NCBI RefSeq assembly: GCF_014831675.1
Contig: NZ_VJXY01000035.1
Location: 1-64,000 of the forward strand
Direction: 5' to 3'
DNA from: Komarekiella delphini-convector SJRDD-AB1
Lineage (GTDB): Bacteria; Cyanobacteriota; Cyanobacteriia; Cyanobacteriales; Nostocaceae
DNA length: 64,000 nt
A program made the translations under genes and the position numbers. The notes below the pieces were generated by a model. It did not search any database, had not been told where the DNA came from, and saw nothing but the letters and a program-made list of their open reading frames with translations. Positions within the stretch are counted from its first letter, which is position 1, and each line of letters opens with the position of its first letter. Shown here piece by piece: positions 37,881 through 47,545 of this stretch.

Positions 37881-40202
37881 ATGGAGCAAGGATTAAAATT
37901 ACTCATTCAACTAGTACTAGAGTTCGCACCTGTAATTGTAACTCTAATACAAAAGAGAACGGAAGAAATGGCTATAACTAATTACCAACTTCCGAAAAAA
38001 ACTCAAGATTTCCTTGATGTAAATATTTCAAATCAGTCAAATAGTTCTGTGGCCAGAGTTGAACAACAAAAACTCCTGCAACAGCAATTAGCCATTTACC
38101 AACGTGAGACACAGATAAAAATAGCAGAGCAAGAGAAAGATACAACTCTAAAGCTACCAGAAGTTAATAAAGTTCTTGATAGCTGGCCTTTGAGATTATA
38201 TCCTTTACAAATTCTAGATCACACTAGTAATGAACGTATCCCACTCAAAATTTTTATTGCTCCTCCGCAAGTTAAGTTTGACCAATTTGATTATAGTAAT
38301 GATGGAACATTAGAAATAGAGTTAATGTTGGCTGAAGGTTTACGAACATTTATCAACAAGCATTACTCTCTTCATAGTCCAATTAGACCGACAGAATTTT
38401 TAGCAGGAGCCTGGGATAGTAAACGTTTTCATAGTGAATCTAGCATCAAGGCTCTGTTTGGCATATTAAAGACAGAGCCTATTCTAATTTTAGAATCGGA
38501 AAAGGATGGAAATTATCTAAATTTCCGTATTGCTTATTGGGGATTAGGACAAGGAAACTACTATTACAAAACAATTGCTCGGTTATCTCATAGAGAAATT
38601 GTTCAGGAGTCTGCCAAAAGTCGCGCTTTAGAGTGGAAAAAAATTAGAGATGAACTGCTAGCCCAAGGGGTAAATTTAGAAGAAATTGAGCAGTTGGGTA
38701 GAGATAATGTATTTAATTTGGCACTTTTGGAAAAGGCAGAAAAATGGAAAGCTCAGGGGATTGATATTAGCAAATTATCTTTGCAATACCAAGTTAATCA
38801 CCAAGATTTTGAAAAACTTTGCGATGTGTTAACTACCTGTCACTTTCTGGTTGCTGCTTGGGTAGCAGACGTTTATCACCTAGTTCACTATGATGTACCT
38901 CCTTTATTACCAGAATTGCTACCGAGTTTGCTTGAAGATGCTCTTGATTTACAATCAGTGCAAGCAATTATCATCGGTTATAAGCAAGTCTACCAAGCTT
39001 TAGAAAAAGAGCGGCGTTACTGGGTTCCAGAGTTGGCTTTGCAATTAGCTCAAAGTTTATCTCATTTAACTGATCGCTCTTGGGCACAGGAGCAGGTTGA
39101 TTACTCGATAAACACATGGTTGGAACTACGTCAATCACCGCAACAATTCACTAACCTCTTAGAGGCAATGCACTCAGTCATCAGGATAGAAGATGAGGAA
39201 TATGTGCAAAAGCTAAGAGAATACTTTATGACAGTAGGCGATCGCCTAAGTGTTCTTGAGGCTGAAAAACTTTTGGATGCGATCGCCAATCTCAAACACA
39301 AACACCCTCTGGAATCGACTGATCCCAGCTATACCCTGCTCAAACATTCAAGCAAAGTTACGTCTGTTGCCATTAGTCCTGATGGAAACATTTTAGTAAG
39401 TGGGTGTGTAGATAAAATCATTAATGTATGCAATCTGAAAACTGGTAAATTACTCCGCACTATCACAGAGAATTTAGGAGAAGTTTCATCCGTAGCAATT
39501 AGTCCCGATGGAAATTTCCTTGCTGTTGGCAGCTGCGAACATCCTAAAAGTAATGTGAAAGTGTGGCATCTCAAAACAGGCAAACTACTGCACACACTCT
39601 TGGGACATCAAAAGCCAGTAAATATTGTAGTAATCAGCCCAGATGGGCAGATTCTCGCCAGTGGCAGTAATAAAATTAAGATTTGGAACTTACACAAAGG
39701 CGATCGCATTTGTACCCTTTGGCATTCATCCGCCGTTCATGCGATCGCTATTAGTCCTGATGGTACAATCCTTGCCAGTGGTAGTTCTGACAATAAAATT
39801 AGGTTGTGGAATCCAAGTACAGGCGATCCCCTACGTACGCTCAATAGTCACGACGGTGAAGTAAAATCTTTAGCCATGAGTCCCGATGGACAACTACTTT
39901 TGAGCGGTGGTGCTGACAAAACTATCAAAATTTGGCATTTAATTACAGGTAAAGTCCTGCATACGTTGACTGGACACTTAGATGAAGTAAAATCTCTGGC
40001 TATGAGTTCTGATGGACAAATCCTGTTGAGCGGTAGTGCTGATAAAACTATCAAAGTTTGGCGTATTTCCACGGGTGAATTACTGCAAACGTTGACTGGA
40101 CATTCAGGAACAGTGAATTCTGTTGCTCTAAGTCCAGATGGGAAGTTCCTCGCCAGCGGTAGCGCTGATAAAACAATCAAAATTTGGCAGATTTTTTTGT
40201 AA
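37881..40202 (+). CDS. WD40 beta-propeller protein with uncharacterised N-terminal module
   Basis: A 773-residue protein from ATG 37881. A short hydrophobic helix (LLIQLVLEFAPVIVTLI) and polar linker lead into a region (about 110-260) with PLKIFIAPPQVKFDQFDY, RPTEFLAGAWDSKRFHSESS and LNFRIAYWGLGQGNYYYKTI, then an alpha-helical segment to about 470. This middle module recurs, as far as I recall, in several cyanobacterial multidomain proteins without assigned function. The C-terminus has seven WD40 units of the ISPDGxxLASGSxDxTIKIW kind, enough for one closed propeller. A scaffold or sensor role is inferred. Confidence 0.85.
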   Translation: MEQGLKLLIQLVLEFAPVIVTLIQKRTEEMAITNYQLPKKTQDFLDVNISNQSNSSVARVEQQKLLQQQLAIYQRETQIKIAEQEKDTTLKLPEVNKVLDSWPLRLYPLQILDHTSNERIPLKIFIAPPQVKFDQFDYSNDGTLEIELMLAEGLRTFINKHYSLHSPIRPTEFLAGAWDSKRFHSESSIKALFGILKTEPILILESEKDGNYLNFRIAYWGLGQGNYYYKTIARLSHREIVQESAKSRALEWKKIRDELLAQGVNLEEIEQLGRDNVFNLALLEKAEKWKAQGIDISKLSLQYQVNHQDFEKLCDVLTTCHFLVAAWVADVYHLVHYDVPPLLPELLPSLLEDALDLQSVQAIIIGYKQVYQALEKERRYWVPELALQLAQSLSHLTDRSWAQEQVDYSINTWLELRQSPQQFTNLLEAMHSVIRIEDEEYVQKLREYFMTVGDRLSVLEAEKLLDAIANLKHKHPLESTDPSYTLLKHSSKVTSVAISPDGNILVSGCVDKIINVCNLKTGKLLRTITENLGEVSSVAISPDGNFLAVGSCEHPKSNVKVWHLKTGKLLHTLLGHQKPVNIVVISPDGQILASGSNKIKIWNLHKGDRICTLWHSSAVHAIAISPDGTILASGSSDNKIRLWNPSTGDPLRTLNSHDGEVKSLAMSPDGQLLLSGGADKTIKIWHLITGKVLHTLTGHLDEVKSLAMSSDGQILLSGSADKTIKVWRISTGELLQTLTGHSGTVNSVALSPDGKFLASGSADKTIKIWQIFL

Positions 40203-40242
40203 TATCAGACCGATTCAATTAATGATTGCAACAAATTCTTTG

Positions 40243-40271
40243 GTAGAGACGTTGCAATGCAACGTCTCTAC
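40243..40271. repeat. Perfect 29-bp palindrome
   Basis: GTAGAGACGTTGCA and TGCAACGTCTCTAC pair perfectly around one A. It starts 41 bp after the WD40 stop. It may act as a terminator hairpin although no U-tract follows; palindromes of this sequence are dispersed in Nostocales. Confidence 0.85.
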
Positions 40272-40287
40272 AGTAGTCTATTTCAGA

Positions 40288-40385
40288 ACTTACGCACTCA
40301 GATCCCCCAACCCCCTTAAAAAGGGGGCTTTATAGATTCCCCCTTTTTAAGGGGGGATCTAGGTTTCAGCCTTCAGTGCGTAAGT
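40288..40385. repeat. 98-bp MITE-like element with terminal ACTTACGCACT
   Basis: ACTTACGCACT at 40288-40298 and the complement AGTGCGTAAGT at 40375-40385 bound a core with GATCCCCC, two CCCCCTT/AAGGGGG hairpins and GGGGGATC. The element can fold into a long stem. Non-coding. Confidence 0.8.
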
Positions 40386-40476
40386 CCTATATCTGTAGCA
40401 TTCTTTTTTCAAAATGTATCAGATGAAAACTGTTAATGCATCGGCTTGCATTGCGATTGCATCGACCTACATTTAT

Positions 40477-40660
40477 CAGTAAACGGTAAACAGTAAACAG
40501 TCAAGATAATTGGGTTTAAAGAGAACCACTATATCGGTGATCACTTCCAACTGAAAACTAATAACTGAAAGTCGATTACTAGCAGGCGCTATCTGGCAGG
40601 TTTAAATCCCCCACCATCCGCCTTGATAACTGTTTACTGTTTACTGTTAACTATTTACTG
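40477..40660. repeat. MITE-like element, copy B (inverted relative to copy A)
   Basis: Starts with CAGTAAACGGTAAACAGTAA and ends with CTGTTTACTGTTTACTGTTA plus ACTATTTACTG. The interior matches copy A (19796-19973) in reverse orientation: TCAAGATAATTGGGTTTAAA, GCAGGCGCTATCTG and GGTTTAAATCCCC. Its right end overlaps the last two codons (CAG TAA) of the leftward phosphotransferase gene. Confidence 0.85.
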
Positions 40661-43153
40661 ATTTAAAATTAGCCCTCTTACCTGATCTGCGGAATCTTGT
40701 TGCAATGCTAATGCTGCGATCGCCTGAGCCTCAACTACGGTTAACTGAGCGATCGTCTGCTTGATTATAGGTATAGCTTGGGGATTCACACTCAACTCAT
40801 CCAGCCCTAACCCTAATAAAATCAGCGTTGCTAAAGGATCGGCTGCCAACTCGCCACATAACCCCACCCAAATCCCAGCTGCATGAGCGGCTTGGACAGT
40901 TTGTTGCACCATCCGCAACACGGCCGGATGCAGTGCATCAACCAAATTTGCCACTCGTGGGTTAGTGCGATCGCCAGCCATAATATACTGGCTGAGGTCA
41001 TTAGTACCAATACTAAAAAAGTCCACTTTTGTTGCTAAGCGATCAGCGAGTACCACTGCTGATGGAACCTCCACCATAATACCGACTTCCATCGCTGCAT
41101 CGAAGGGGATACCTACTTGGGAAAGTTCAGTCTGCACTTCACCCAGAATTGTCTTAGCTGCATGTACTTCTGTCACACTAGCAATCATCGGCAACATGAT
41201 CTTAATTTGGTGTCCAAAGCTGGCTCGCAAAATTGCCCGTAACTGAGTTTTGAACAAATCTGGATGATCCAGACAATAGCGAATTCCCCGCGAGCCTAAG
41301 AAAGGATTGGCTTCCGGTGCTACTTTGAGATAAGAAAGTGGCTTGTCACCACCTACATCTAGGGTACGAATAATCAACGCACGGGTATCTAGAGTTTGAG
41401 CGATCGCCTGATAAACTGCAAGTTGCTCATCTTCGGTGGGAGCGTTTGTCCTGTCAAGATAGAGAAATTCGGTACGAAGCAGCCCCACACCTTCTGCACC
41501 CCCAGCTACGGCCACTTGAGCATCAGCTACGCTACCAATGTTGGCGAAAATACGAACTTGCTGCCCATCGCGGGTAATCGCTGGTTGGTGTGCTATGGCT
41601 AATGCTTGCTGTTGGGAAGTTTGCCAAGCTTCTCTCTTGGCCTCCAGCACACCTAGAGTATCTGGTTCTGGCTCTACCCACGCTTTGCCACTCTCACCGT
41701 CGAGTGCCATGAGTGTACCATCTTCTAGGTGCAACACTTCCGCACCTATCCCCAAGACTGCGGGAATACCCAATGTACGAGCGATGATTGCACTGTGAGA
41801 AGTTGCACTTCCAGAAGTAGTACAAATGCCCAGCACTTTTGTTGGATCTAGCCCAGCGGTGTCTGAGGGAGTCAAATCAGTTGCCACCAAAATCGCTGGT
41901 TTGGAGAGATTCAGCTCTGTTGGAGCATTCCCAACTAGTAACCGCAGCACCCTTTGCCCTACATCTATAACATCATCAGCTCGCTCTTGCAGGTAAGAAT
42001 CTTCAAGCGTGTGATAGGAAGTTGCCACCTCATCAACTACAGCTTGCCAAGCAGCTTCAGCATTTATGTGGTGTTCTAAGATGCGCTGATGAGCCGCTTC
42101 TAGCAATACTGGATCTTCTAAAAATAATAGATGGGCATCAAAAATAGCGGCTTCAGCGTCACCAATTTGAATAGATGCTTGTGAGAATACTGCTTGAATT
42201 TCACGTTGGGCAGTGTGAATTGCTGTTTGTAATCTTTGCCACTCTGTTTCAACATCTTCTACGTGGCATTGCGTAATAGTAATTGGAGTAGGTTGATAAT
42301 GAACAACCGGAGCGATCGCCACTCCTGGAGAAGCTGCGATCCCCGAAAGTTCACCATGAGTTGGTGGAGTAATTTGATGCTGAAATACTGGTGGAGAATT
42401 CAGAGTAGTATTATCTTCACCAAAGTTGGTTGCAAATAATGCTTGCAATGCTGCCAATGCCTCATCTGCATCAGGGCCAGTAGCGGTAATCAACAATTCG
42501 TGTCCTTGACGCACGCCTAAAGTTGTGACTTGATTAATACTGTCACCTCGAATTAGCCCAGTATTTCTAGTTAAATTTCGTACTTGAATTTGGGATTGAA
42601 ACCGAGCTGCGGTTGCCACAAACTGAGATGCGGGACGGGCGTGTAATCCTAGTCTATTGCTAACAATCAGCTGGATTTGTTTTGTTGGCAACTCTGCATT
42701 CGTTGTTAAACTATCACTACTAACAAATGATGGCGAGATATCGGCTATACCCAATTGAGTCGCTTTTGCTACCAATGCGCCCCGTGCTTCCGCAATAACT
42801 TGCTGAATGTCTCTACCAGCAGCAGCAGCAACGACAGCAGCGATCGCACCTTCTACCAAGGGTGCTTCACACAGATACACTTTCTGCTGCTGTGTTTCTG
42901 GCAGAAACTCTAGCGCCATTTCTGCACTCATCAAAGCACTGCCCAAATCCATTAAAACTAGAACACCATCATCACTGAAAACAGAAGCGATCGCCTCATA
43001 AACCTGGATAGGATCTGTACCCAGTGGATTTTCGGGATCTTCAATACCTGCTGCAACTGCAAGAGGAACTTTGCCCTGAACCATTTGCGCGGCCAGTTCC
43101 CGCACTCCCAGAGCTAGTTGTTTACTGTGAGAAACGATAACAATTCCGATCAC
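40655..43153 (-). CDS. DhaM-HPr-enzyme I fusion phosphotransferase
   Basis: An 832-residue protein of three phospho-relay domains. Residues 1-135: EIIA-mannose-like DhaM with the phosphorylated His in IVIVSHSKQLA. About 163-250: HPr with NRLGLHARPASQFV. About 265-830: enzyme I with the active His in TSGSATSHSAIIARTLGIPA, the LLRTEFLYLDR and GLCGELAADP motifs. It would take phosphate from PEP and hand it to dihydroxyacetone kinase (DhaL-ADP). Neither dhaK nor dhaL is in the window. Start is GTG at 43153. The stop codon is part of a MITE-like repeat end. Confidence 0.93.
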   Translation of the reverse strand: MIGIVIVSHSKQLALGVRELAAQMVQGKVPLAVAAGIEDPENPLGTDPIQVYEAIASVFSDDGVLVLMDLGSALMSAEMALEFLPETQQQKVYLCEAPLVEGAIAAVVAAAAGRDIQQVIAEARGALVAKATQLGIADISPSFVSSDSLTTNAELPTKQIQLIVSNRLGLHARPASQFVATAARFQSQIQVRNLTRNTGLIRGDSINQVTTLGVRQGHELLITATGPDADEALAALQALFATNFGEDNTTLNSPPVFQHQITPPTHGELSGIAASPGVAIAPVVHYQPTPITITQCHVEDVETEWQRLQTAIHTAQREIQAVFSQASIQIGDAEAAIFDAHLLFLEDPVLLEAAHQRILEHHINAEAAWQAVVDEVATSYHTLEDSYLQERADDVIDVGQRVLRLLVGNAPTELNLSKPAILVATDLTPSDTAGLDPTKVLGICTTSGSATSHSAIIARTLGIPAVLGIGAEVLHLEDGTLMALDGESGKAWVEPEPDTLGVLEAKREAWQTSQQQALAIAHQPAITRDGQQVRIFANIGSVADAQVAVAGGAEGVGLLRTEFLYLDRTNAPTEDEQLAVYQAIAQTLDTRALIIRTLDVGGDKPLSYLKVAPEANPFLGSRGIRYCLDHPDLFKTQLRAILRASFGHQIKIMLPMIASVTEVHAAKTILGEVQTELSQVGIPFDAAMEVGIMVEVPSAVVLADRLATKVDFFSIGTNDLSQYIMAGDRTNPRVANLVDALHPAVLRMVQQTVQAAHAAGIWVGLCGELAADPLATLILLGLGLDELSVNPQAIPIIKQTIAQLTVVEAQAIAALALQQDSADQVRGLILNQ

Positions 43154-44003
43154 TGCAACACCATCAACCTTGTTGAGAGGTTTGTGCTTAGCTAGTTATC
43201 CATTTCATTTTTTCATTCTGTACCACCAACAACACCTATCTTCATTACAATTGCAACTACCTAAAAATATTTAGATTTCTCCTGCTATGAATACGAACAA
43301 AATAACCTTTTTTTAAGAGAGTAGGTAGTGTCAACTCATGAAACCCATCACTAGCGGTACGGGAAGAAATGTTTTGGATAAGTTTGTTCCCATCGTACAA
43401 CTTAATTGAGGCATCACCGTCAAGATTATCTCGTCACAATATTAAATAAGGCTGATCATTTTCCAAAAGTACTTTGGCAACAAGCTGATTAATAAAGATA
43501 TGTGAGGCAACCTGCTTTTGACTTATTGTTGCGGAATCCCAGGTAATAAAGCAAGTGTCGAAATGCAGATTTTCTTGCAGATTCAGACGCAGAAGTTAAG
43601 GTGCTATTTGTGCAACTACAGCAAGAACAGGGCCGACTTGGTATTCTGGTGAATAATGCTTAGAGCTGGAGCAATGAAGAGATGAAAATTTTCTGCCCCA
43701 TTTCGAGAATAGTTATCTCAGCGTTAGTAAGGAATATTTACTGTTGGTGTGCGATCGCTTTGCTCTGCTGCTGAGTCCCGCACTTTGATTATGTCAAGCA
43801 TTTACTCAACCATACAACTTTTGAGGAGCGATCGCGCTACAAAATCAGAAAGTTAGTGTCTCTCAAAGAGAAACACTAACTATTTATAATTAAAATACAG
43901 TCATCACCACCTATTTTTCAAAGTGTCTAATCTCAGATTAGAAATGAACTGTATTGTTTGGATGAACATAAAAAGTATGTAGACTTAAAGCTTACACTCT
44001 CAT
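43154..44003. other. Gene-poor region with a decayed dehydrogenase fragment
   Basis: 850 bp between leftward genes. Apart from the SDR relic at 43564-43725 no frame is convincing. HIP1 sites occur at 43752 and 43830. The region appears to be degraded former coding sequence. Confidence 0.5.
43564..43725 (+). pseudogene. Short-chain dehydrogenase (SDR) remnant
   Basis: One frame reads ADFLADSDAEVKVLFVQLQQ then EQGRLGILVNNA, the unmistakable segment of SDR enzymes preceding the NNAG/NNAW motif, then TAG at 43660, followed by SWSNEEMKIFCPISR, which fits the next part of the same family. Upstream the frame closes at once, and no glycine-rich cofactor motif is left. A dead fragment. Confidence 0.7.
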
Positions 44004-44753
44004 TTATACAGAGACTTTAATTTTCCTCATATCATACATTGCTGTAAATGGTTTATCATAAGGATGATTGTTAGCAAACTCTAACATTTCATTCAGCGCA
44101 TCTGTAAAATCTGCAAATACTTTCTCTACGCAAGTAAAAGCTTTTTCTCTCTGTGCTTCTGTCAATTTTATGCTTTTAACAAAATCTTCTACATCATCCA
44201 TTTCTGCCTGGATATGACCTGTTTCCTTAGCATAATGAGACTCACCAAAATAAGGGTGATGCTGCTCAGTAATTTGTTGAAGTTCCTTTCCTACTTGTGC
44301 AATCTCAAATAAAGCCACAGTTCCCGTTGCTTCTATCGCCTCAATAATCGCCAACTTGATCAGGATATCCTCTTCAAAAGTACACATAGCAAATAAGTTA
44401 TTAATCAAAGAGCGTACTTTCTGTGTTTCCTCACCCCAGAGGAATTTCAATGTATCAGTATAGTTTATGGAGTAATCATATCCCATCAACTTAAGGTCTT
44501 GTATAAACCATATCCAGTGGCGACCATCTTCAGAAGTGTGTTGATTAATCATTTCTTGTAGCCTGCTAGTTGCTGGCTCTTTGCGTAGTGTAATTCTATT
44601 GAAATCTTTAAAACTCATTGCAAAAGGAGCAAAGGCAGGAGCCCAAGCTAACCTTTGTCTTGGGTCTATACTTTTGTCCTGAAGAAATTTCATAAATGGC
44701 GTTTGGGCAAATTCTTGCTTCTTTTTTTCAAGCAATGCAAGGACTTCTTCCAT
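44004..44753 (-). CDS. Candidate heme-oxygenase-fold (TenA/HDO-like) protein
   Basis: A 249-residue, largely alpha-helical protein. Potential metal ligands cluster as in heme-oxygenase-like diiron proteins: HTSEDGRHW (72-80), IEAIEATGTVALFE (137-150) and HYAKETGHIQAE (173-184), giving several E and H on three helices. Such proteins include TenA, CADD and diiron oxidases or oxygenases acting on amino or fatty acids. No substrate can be named, and the fold call is by pattern. It is divergent from a PAS protein and a GntR regulator. Confidence 0.6.
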   Translation of the reverse strand: MEEVLALLEKKKQEFAQTPFMKFLQDKSIDPRQRLAWAPAFAPFAMSFKDFNRITLRKEPATSRLQEMINQHTSEDGRHWIWFIQDLKLMGYDYSINYTDTLKFLWGEETQKVRSLINNLFAMCTFEEDILIKLAIIEAIEATGTVALFEIAQVGKELQQITEQHHPYFGESHYAKETGHIQAEMDDVEDFVKSIKLTEAQREKAFTCVEKVFADFTDALNEMLEFANNHPYDKPFTAMYDMRKIKVSV

Positions 44754-45116
44754 TTTCAGATCCCCATATAGTTGTATAGTAAAAACTTGTTGAGTACAAA
44801 ATATCTACTTGTGTTGAGATTTAATTTACGCAGCCATGCTGGAAATTGGAGCAACAAATTTAACAGTAGTTTAAGTGTCTCCTAATCTCATCACCTTCAA
44901 CTTGTCCCTTGCGAATCATATATACGGCTTTACACCCTCTTAATGTTCACATGGTGTTATCAAAGGAGCAAAATCTCATCGCCAGATCAATCAGCTTTCT
45001 AATCTTGATGATGAATTTTAGTAGTCTTGTTCTAAATCGTACATCGCGTTATATTCGTTATATCATATATACCATAGTATAAAAACAAATTAACAACCAA
45101 ATCAAGGACAAAATGC
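44754..45116. other. Divergent intergenic region
   Basis: About 360 bp separating the heme-oxygenase-like gene from the PAS gene. AAGGA at 45103-45107 is a likely ribosome binding site for the PAS gene. AT-rich TATATCATATATAC near 45060 could be promoter sequence. Confidence 0.4.
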
Positions 45117-45551
45117 ATGATACGCCTCTTGAGTCAGGGTAGGATTCGAGCTAACGCTGGCATAGTTGTTGTTGATAGTAGCAGAAGGATGGTGAGCCTG
45201 AATCGAAGGTTTATAGAAATGTGGAGTTTTCCTCAACACATTATAGTCTCACAAAATGAGGGACAAGCACTAGAATTGGCTTCTAGTCTAGTTGAGAACT
45301 CCGACCTGTTTCTTCACAGAATTCAAGAGATTTACATGCATACAGACTTAGAAGCTTATGATACTTTTAAATTAAAGGATGGCCGCATGTTTGAGCGTTG
45401 TTCACTACCTCAATACTTAGAAGATGAATGTGTAGGAAGAATTTGGAAATTTCGAGAAATAACAGATCGCTATCAATCGAAAACATTGATAGATATTGGA
45501 AATAAAATTTTGCTTTTTCCTGCTAATCATAATATCTCGCATACATACTAA
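45117..45551 (+). CDS. Single PAS-domain protein
   Basis: A 144-residue protein consisting of one PAS fold: AGIVVVDSSRRMVSLNRRFI, MWSFP, a helix with FLHRIQEIYMHTDLEAYDTF, then FKLKDGRMFERCSLPQY and GRIWKFREITDRYQ, the usual end of a PAS domain in a sensor kinase. No kinase, GGDEF or other output follows; the chain ends about 20 residues later. Either it is a stand-alone sensor or the detached input part of a former histidine kinase. Confidence 0.75.
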   Translation: MIRLLSQGRIRANAGIVVVDSSRRMVSLNRRFIEMWSFPQHIIVSQNEGQALELASSLVENSDLFLHRIQEIYMHTDLEAYDTFKLKDGRMFERCSLPQYLEDECVGRIWKFREITDRYQSKTLIDIGNKILLFPANHNISHTY

Positions 45552-45698
45552 GTTGTAGAGAGATTATTATTTTTTTCATTATTTATTCTCTTTACTTGTA
45601 TACCACCAAGTTTTATTATGGATTACATCTAAGTAATGATTGAGGAGTAAGTAATGCGATTTTAGGGAAATCTTCGTAGTTACTGTTGCCAATCCGTT

Positions 45699-46709
45699 AT
45701 GGTAATGCCTAATACAATTTTGTTTCCTCTTTTTGTTGATACCCAAGCGCCGATAACGATTAACGCTCAAATTGCTGAACAAATTAAGCTATTAATTGCT
45801 ATAGGGGATTTGCAACCAGGTGATACTTTACCTACTGTTACTCAATTAGCCAAACATTTAAAAGTAAATCATAATACCATTGCAGCAGTTTATAACTATT
45901 TAATTGAATCAGGTTATTTGGTAGCCCAAAGAGGTAAAGGAACTTTTGTTGCTCATACTCAAGTTGTACAAAATATTATTATCCATAAAGAATTTTATAA
46001 TCTGCTAGGGCAAGCTTTTAATGCTGCTGTAATGACTGGATTATCTCCATCTGAATTTGGTGCGGCGGCCTACGCGCAAGCTGCAATATTGAATCGGCAC
46101 GCTGTTGCCCCATTAAAATTAGTATTTATAGAATACTCGCAACACAGTACAGGTGTATACGAAACTATTCAATCAGAAATAAAACTTCCTTTATTGTTTC
46201 TCTGTTTGGAAGATTTCAAGATTAATAAATCAAAAGTCTTAAAAGAACTGTTAACCGCTGACCTTATAATTACAACTGCACAACATCAGTGGGAAGTCAC
46301 TAGATTGACTGCTCCAGAGCAAGAAGTTATTACTGTTAACCTCAAGCCTGACTTGCAACTATTGGCACAAATTTCATCTTTACCTCGTAATGCTTTAATG
46401 CTGCTTATTTGTCAAGAAGAAGTTACCTGTAAAGTGATGAAACAGATGCTACAGCAAGCCGGAATTTCCCACATAAACTTTCAAACTTTAGATTTAGAGT
46501 ACCTTCAAAAAAACCAGAAAATTTTGGAGCAGGCTGATGCAGTTTGTGCTTCAAGACATGTTGAAAACTGGGTACGACAGTATAGTCTTCAACCATCGGA
46601 AGTTATGGTTTTTAATTTCAGTGTTGATGAAACTAATATGTCAGTTTTAAAGGCTCGTTTGGCTGCAATTCAGTTAACTAAATCAGCTATCTCTCATACC
46701 AATCAGTGA
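45699..46709 (+). CDS. GntR-family transcriptional regulator
   Basis: A 336-residue protein. The N-terminal winged helix-turn-helix (about 20-88) is typical GntR: AEQIKLLIAIGDLQPGDTLP, TVTQLAKHLKVNHNTIAAVY and LVAQRGKGTFVA. The following 240 residues lack an aminotransferase or FCD/UTRA signature that I recognise and may form a ligand-sensing domain specific to this group. It follows the PAS gene by 147 bp in the same direction. Confidence 0.88.
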   Translation: MVMPNTILFPLFVDTQAPITINAQIAEQIKLLIAIGDLQPGDTLPTVTQLAKHLKVNHNTIAAVYNYLIESGYLVAQRGKGTFVAHTQVVQNIIIHKEFYNLLGQAFNAAVMTGLSPSEFGAAAYAQAAILNRHAVAPLKLVFIEYSQHSTGVYETIQSEIKLPLLFLCLEDFKINKSKVLKELLTADLIITTAQHQWEVTRLTAPEQEVITVNLKPDLQLLAQISSLPRNALMLLICQEEVTCKVMKQMLQQAGISHINFQTLDLEYLQKNQKILEQADAVCASRHVENWVRQYSLQPSEVMVFNFSVDETNMSVLKARLAAIQLTKSAISHTNQ

Positions 46710-47545
46710 CAGGATGATGCACTAGATAAGTATACAAAAGGTAGCTAAAGTGCTTTCTAAGACTAACATTATAGACATGAGCGACTAACGATAGTACAGG
46801 GTAAGGCCTTCTCTACGTTGGCATAGTATGTCGTAGACAGTGGCTGCGCGAACGCTTAGAGCGAGTCTTACCTACGGCACACTTGCAAACGAACGTCACC
46901 TATATACCTACTCTTAAGCAAGCTACAAAGCAGAGTCTCCATTAAGAGAAGGGTAAGCGGCTTTAATCCTTGAGAACCTTGTATATACTGATAAATCGTT
47001 TACTACGAACAAAAGTTCTATTTTACATTTAATTACGTCTATCTACTTATTGGGTGTACTTGTACTACTTGTGTTGCAAAAGCTTGTTGAGGGTAAAAGA
47101 TCTACAGCTTTAGAATAATCTATATTTTTAAATCGACTAAGTTTCTACATCTGGCTCTTAACCCAGAATTATAAATCAATACAGTTCAGTTAACAAAGAA
47201 TTATGGTTTAGGGAGCCACTTGTATGGGTGAGTTTCTTGGCTTGAATATAATAGCGTTTAAGCGGACGCAACCCAACAAACATTTTAATAGGTGTTGAGT
47301 TTTGTTCTTTAATCCAACCTACGTAATTTGATGTTTTTCACGCTAACTAAACTATATTAAGTTATAAACAACATAATACTAGAGATATGGGTTTAATAAT
47401 ACCACTATAGCGGTATGCTGATAGAAGACTAGTTAAGGTAGGCAAGCACTATGTTTTAAAAGCTGATACGTAAGTAAAGCAAGATAGCAAACTGTTAAAG
47501 GTTTCTAAAGTACAAGGGCAAATATTACACTTAGTGGGTGAGATT
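46710..47545. other. Intergenic region without genes
   Basis: About 840 bp. At 46800-46875 a dispersed repeat with GTAAGGCCTTCTCTACG at one end and GAGCGAGTCTTAC at the other is seen, a type of palindromic repeat common in Nostocales. The rest is AT-rich and carries no frame of note. Confidence 0.45.

Larger units (their letters stand above)
40203..40654. repeat. Repeat-filled intergenic region
   Basis: The whole 450-bp gap between the WD40 gene and the phosphotransferase gene consists of three dispersed repeat types listed separately: a 29-bp palindrome, a 98-bp element with 11-bp terminal inverted repeats, and MITE-like copy B. Confidence 0.8.
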
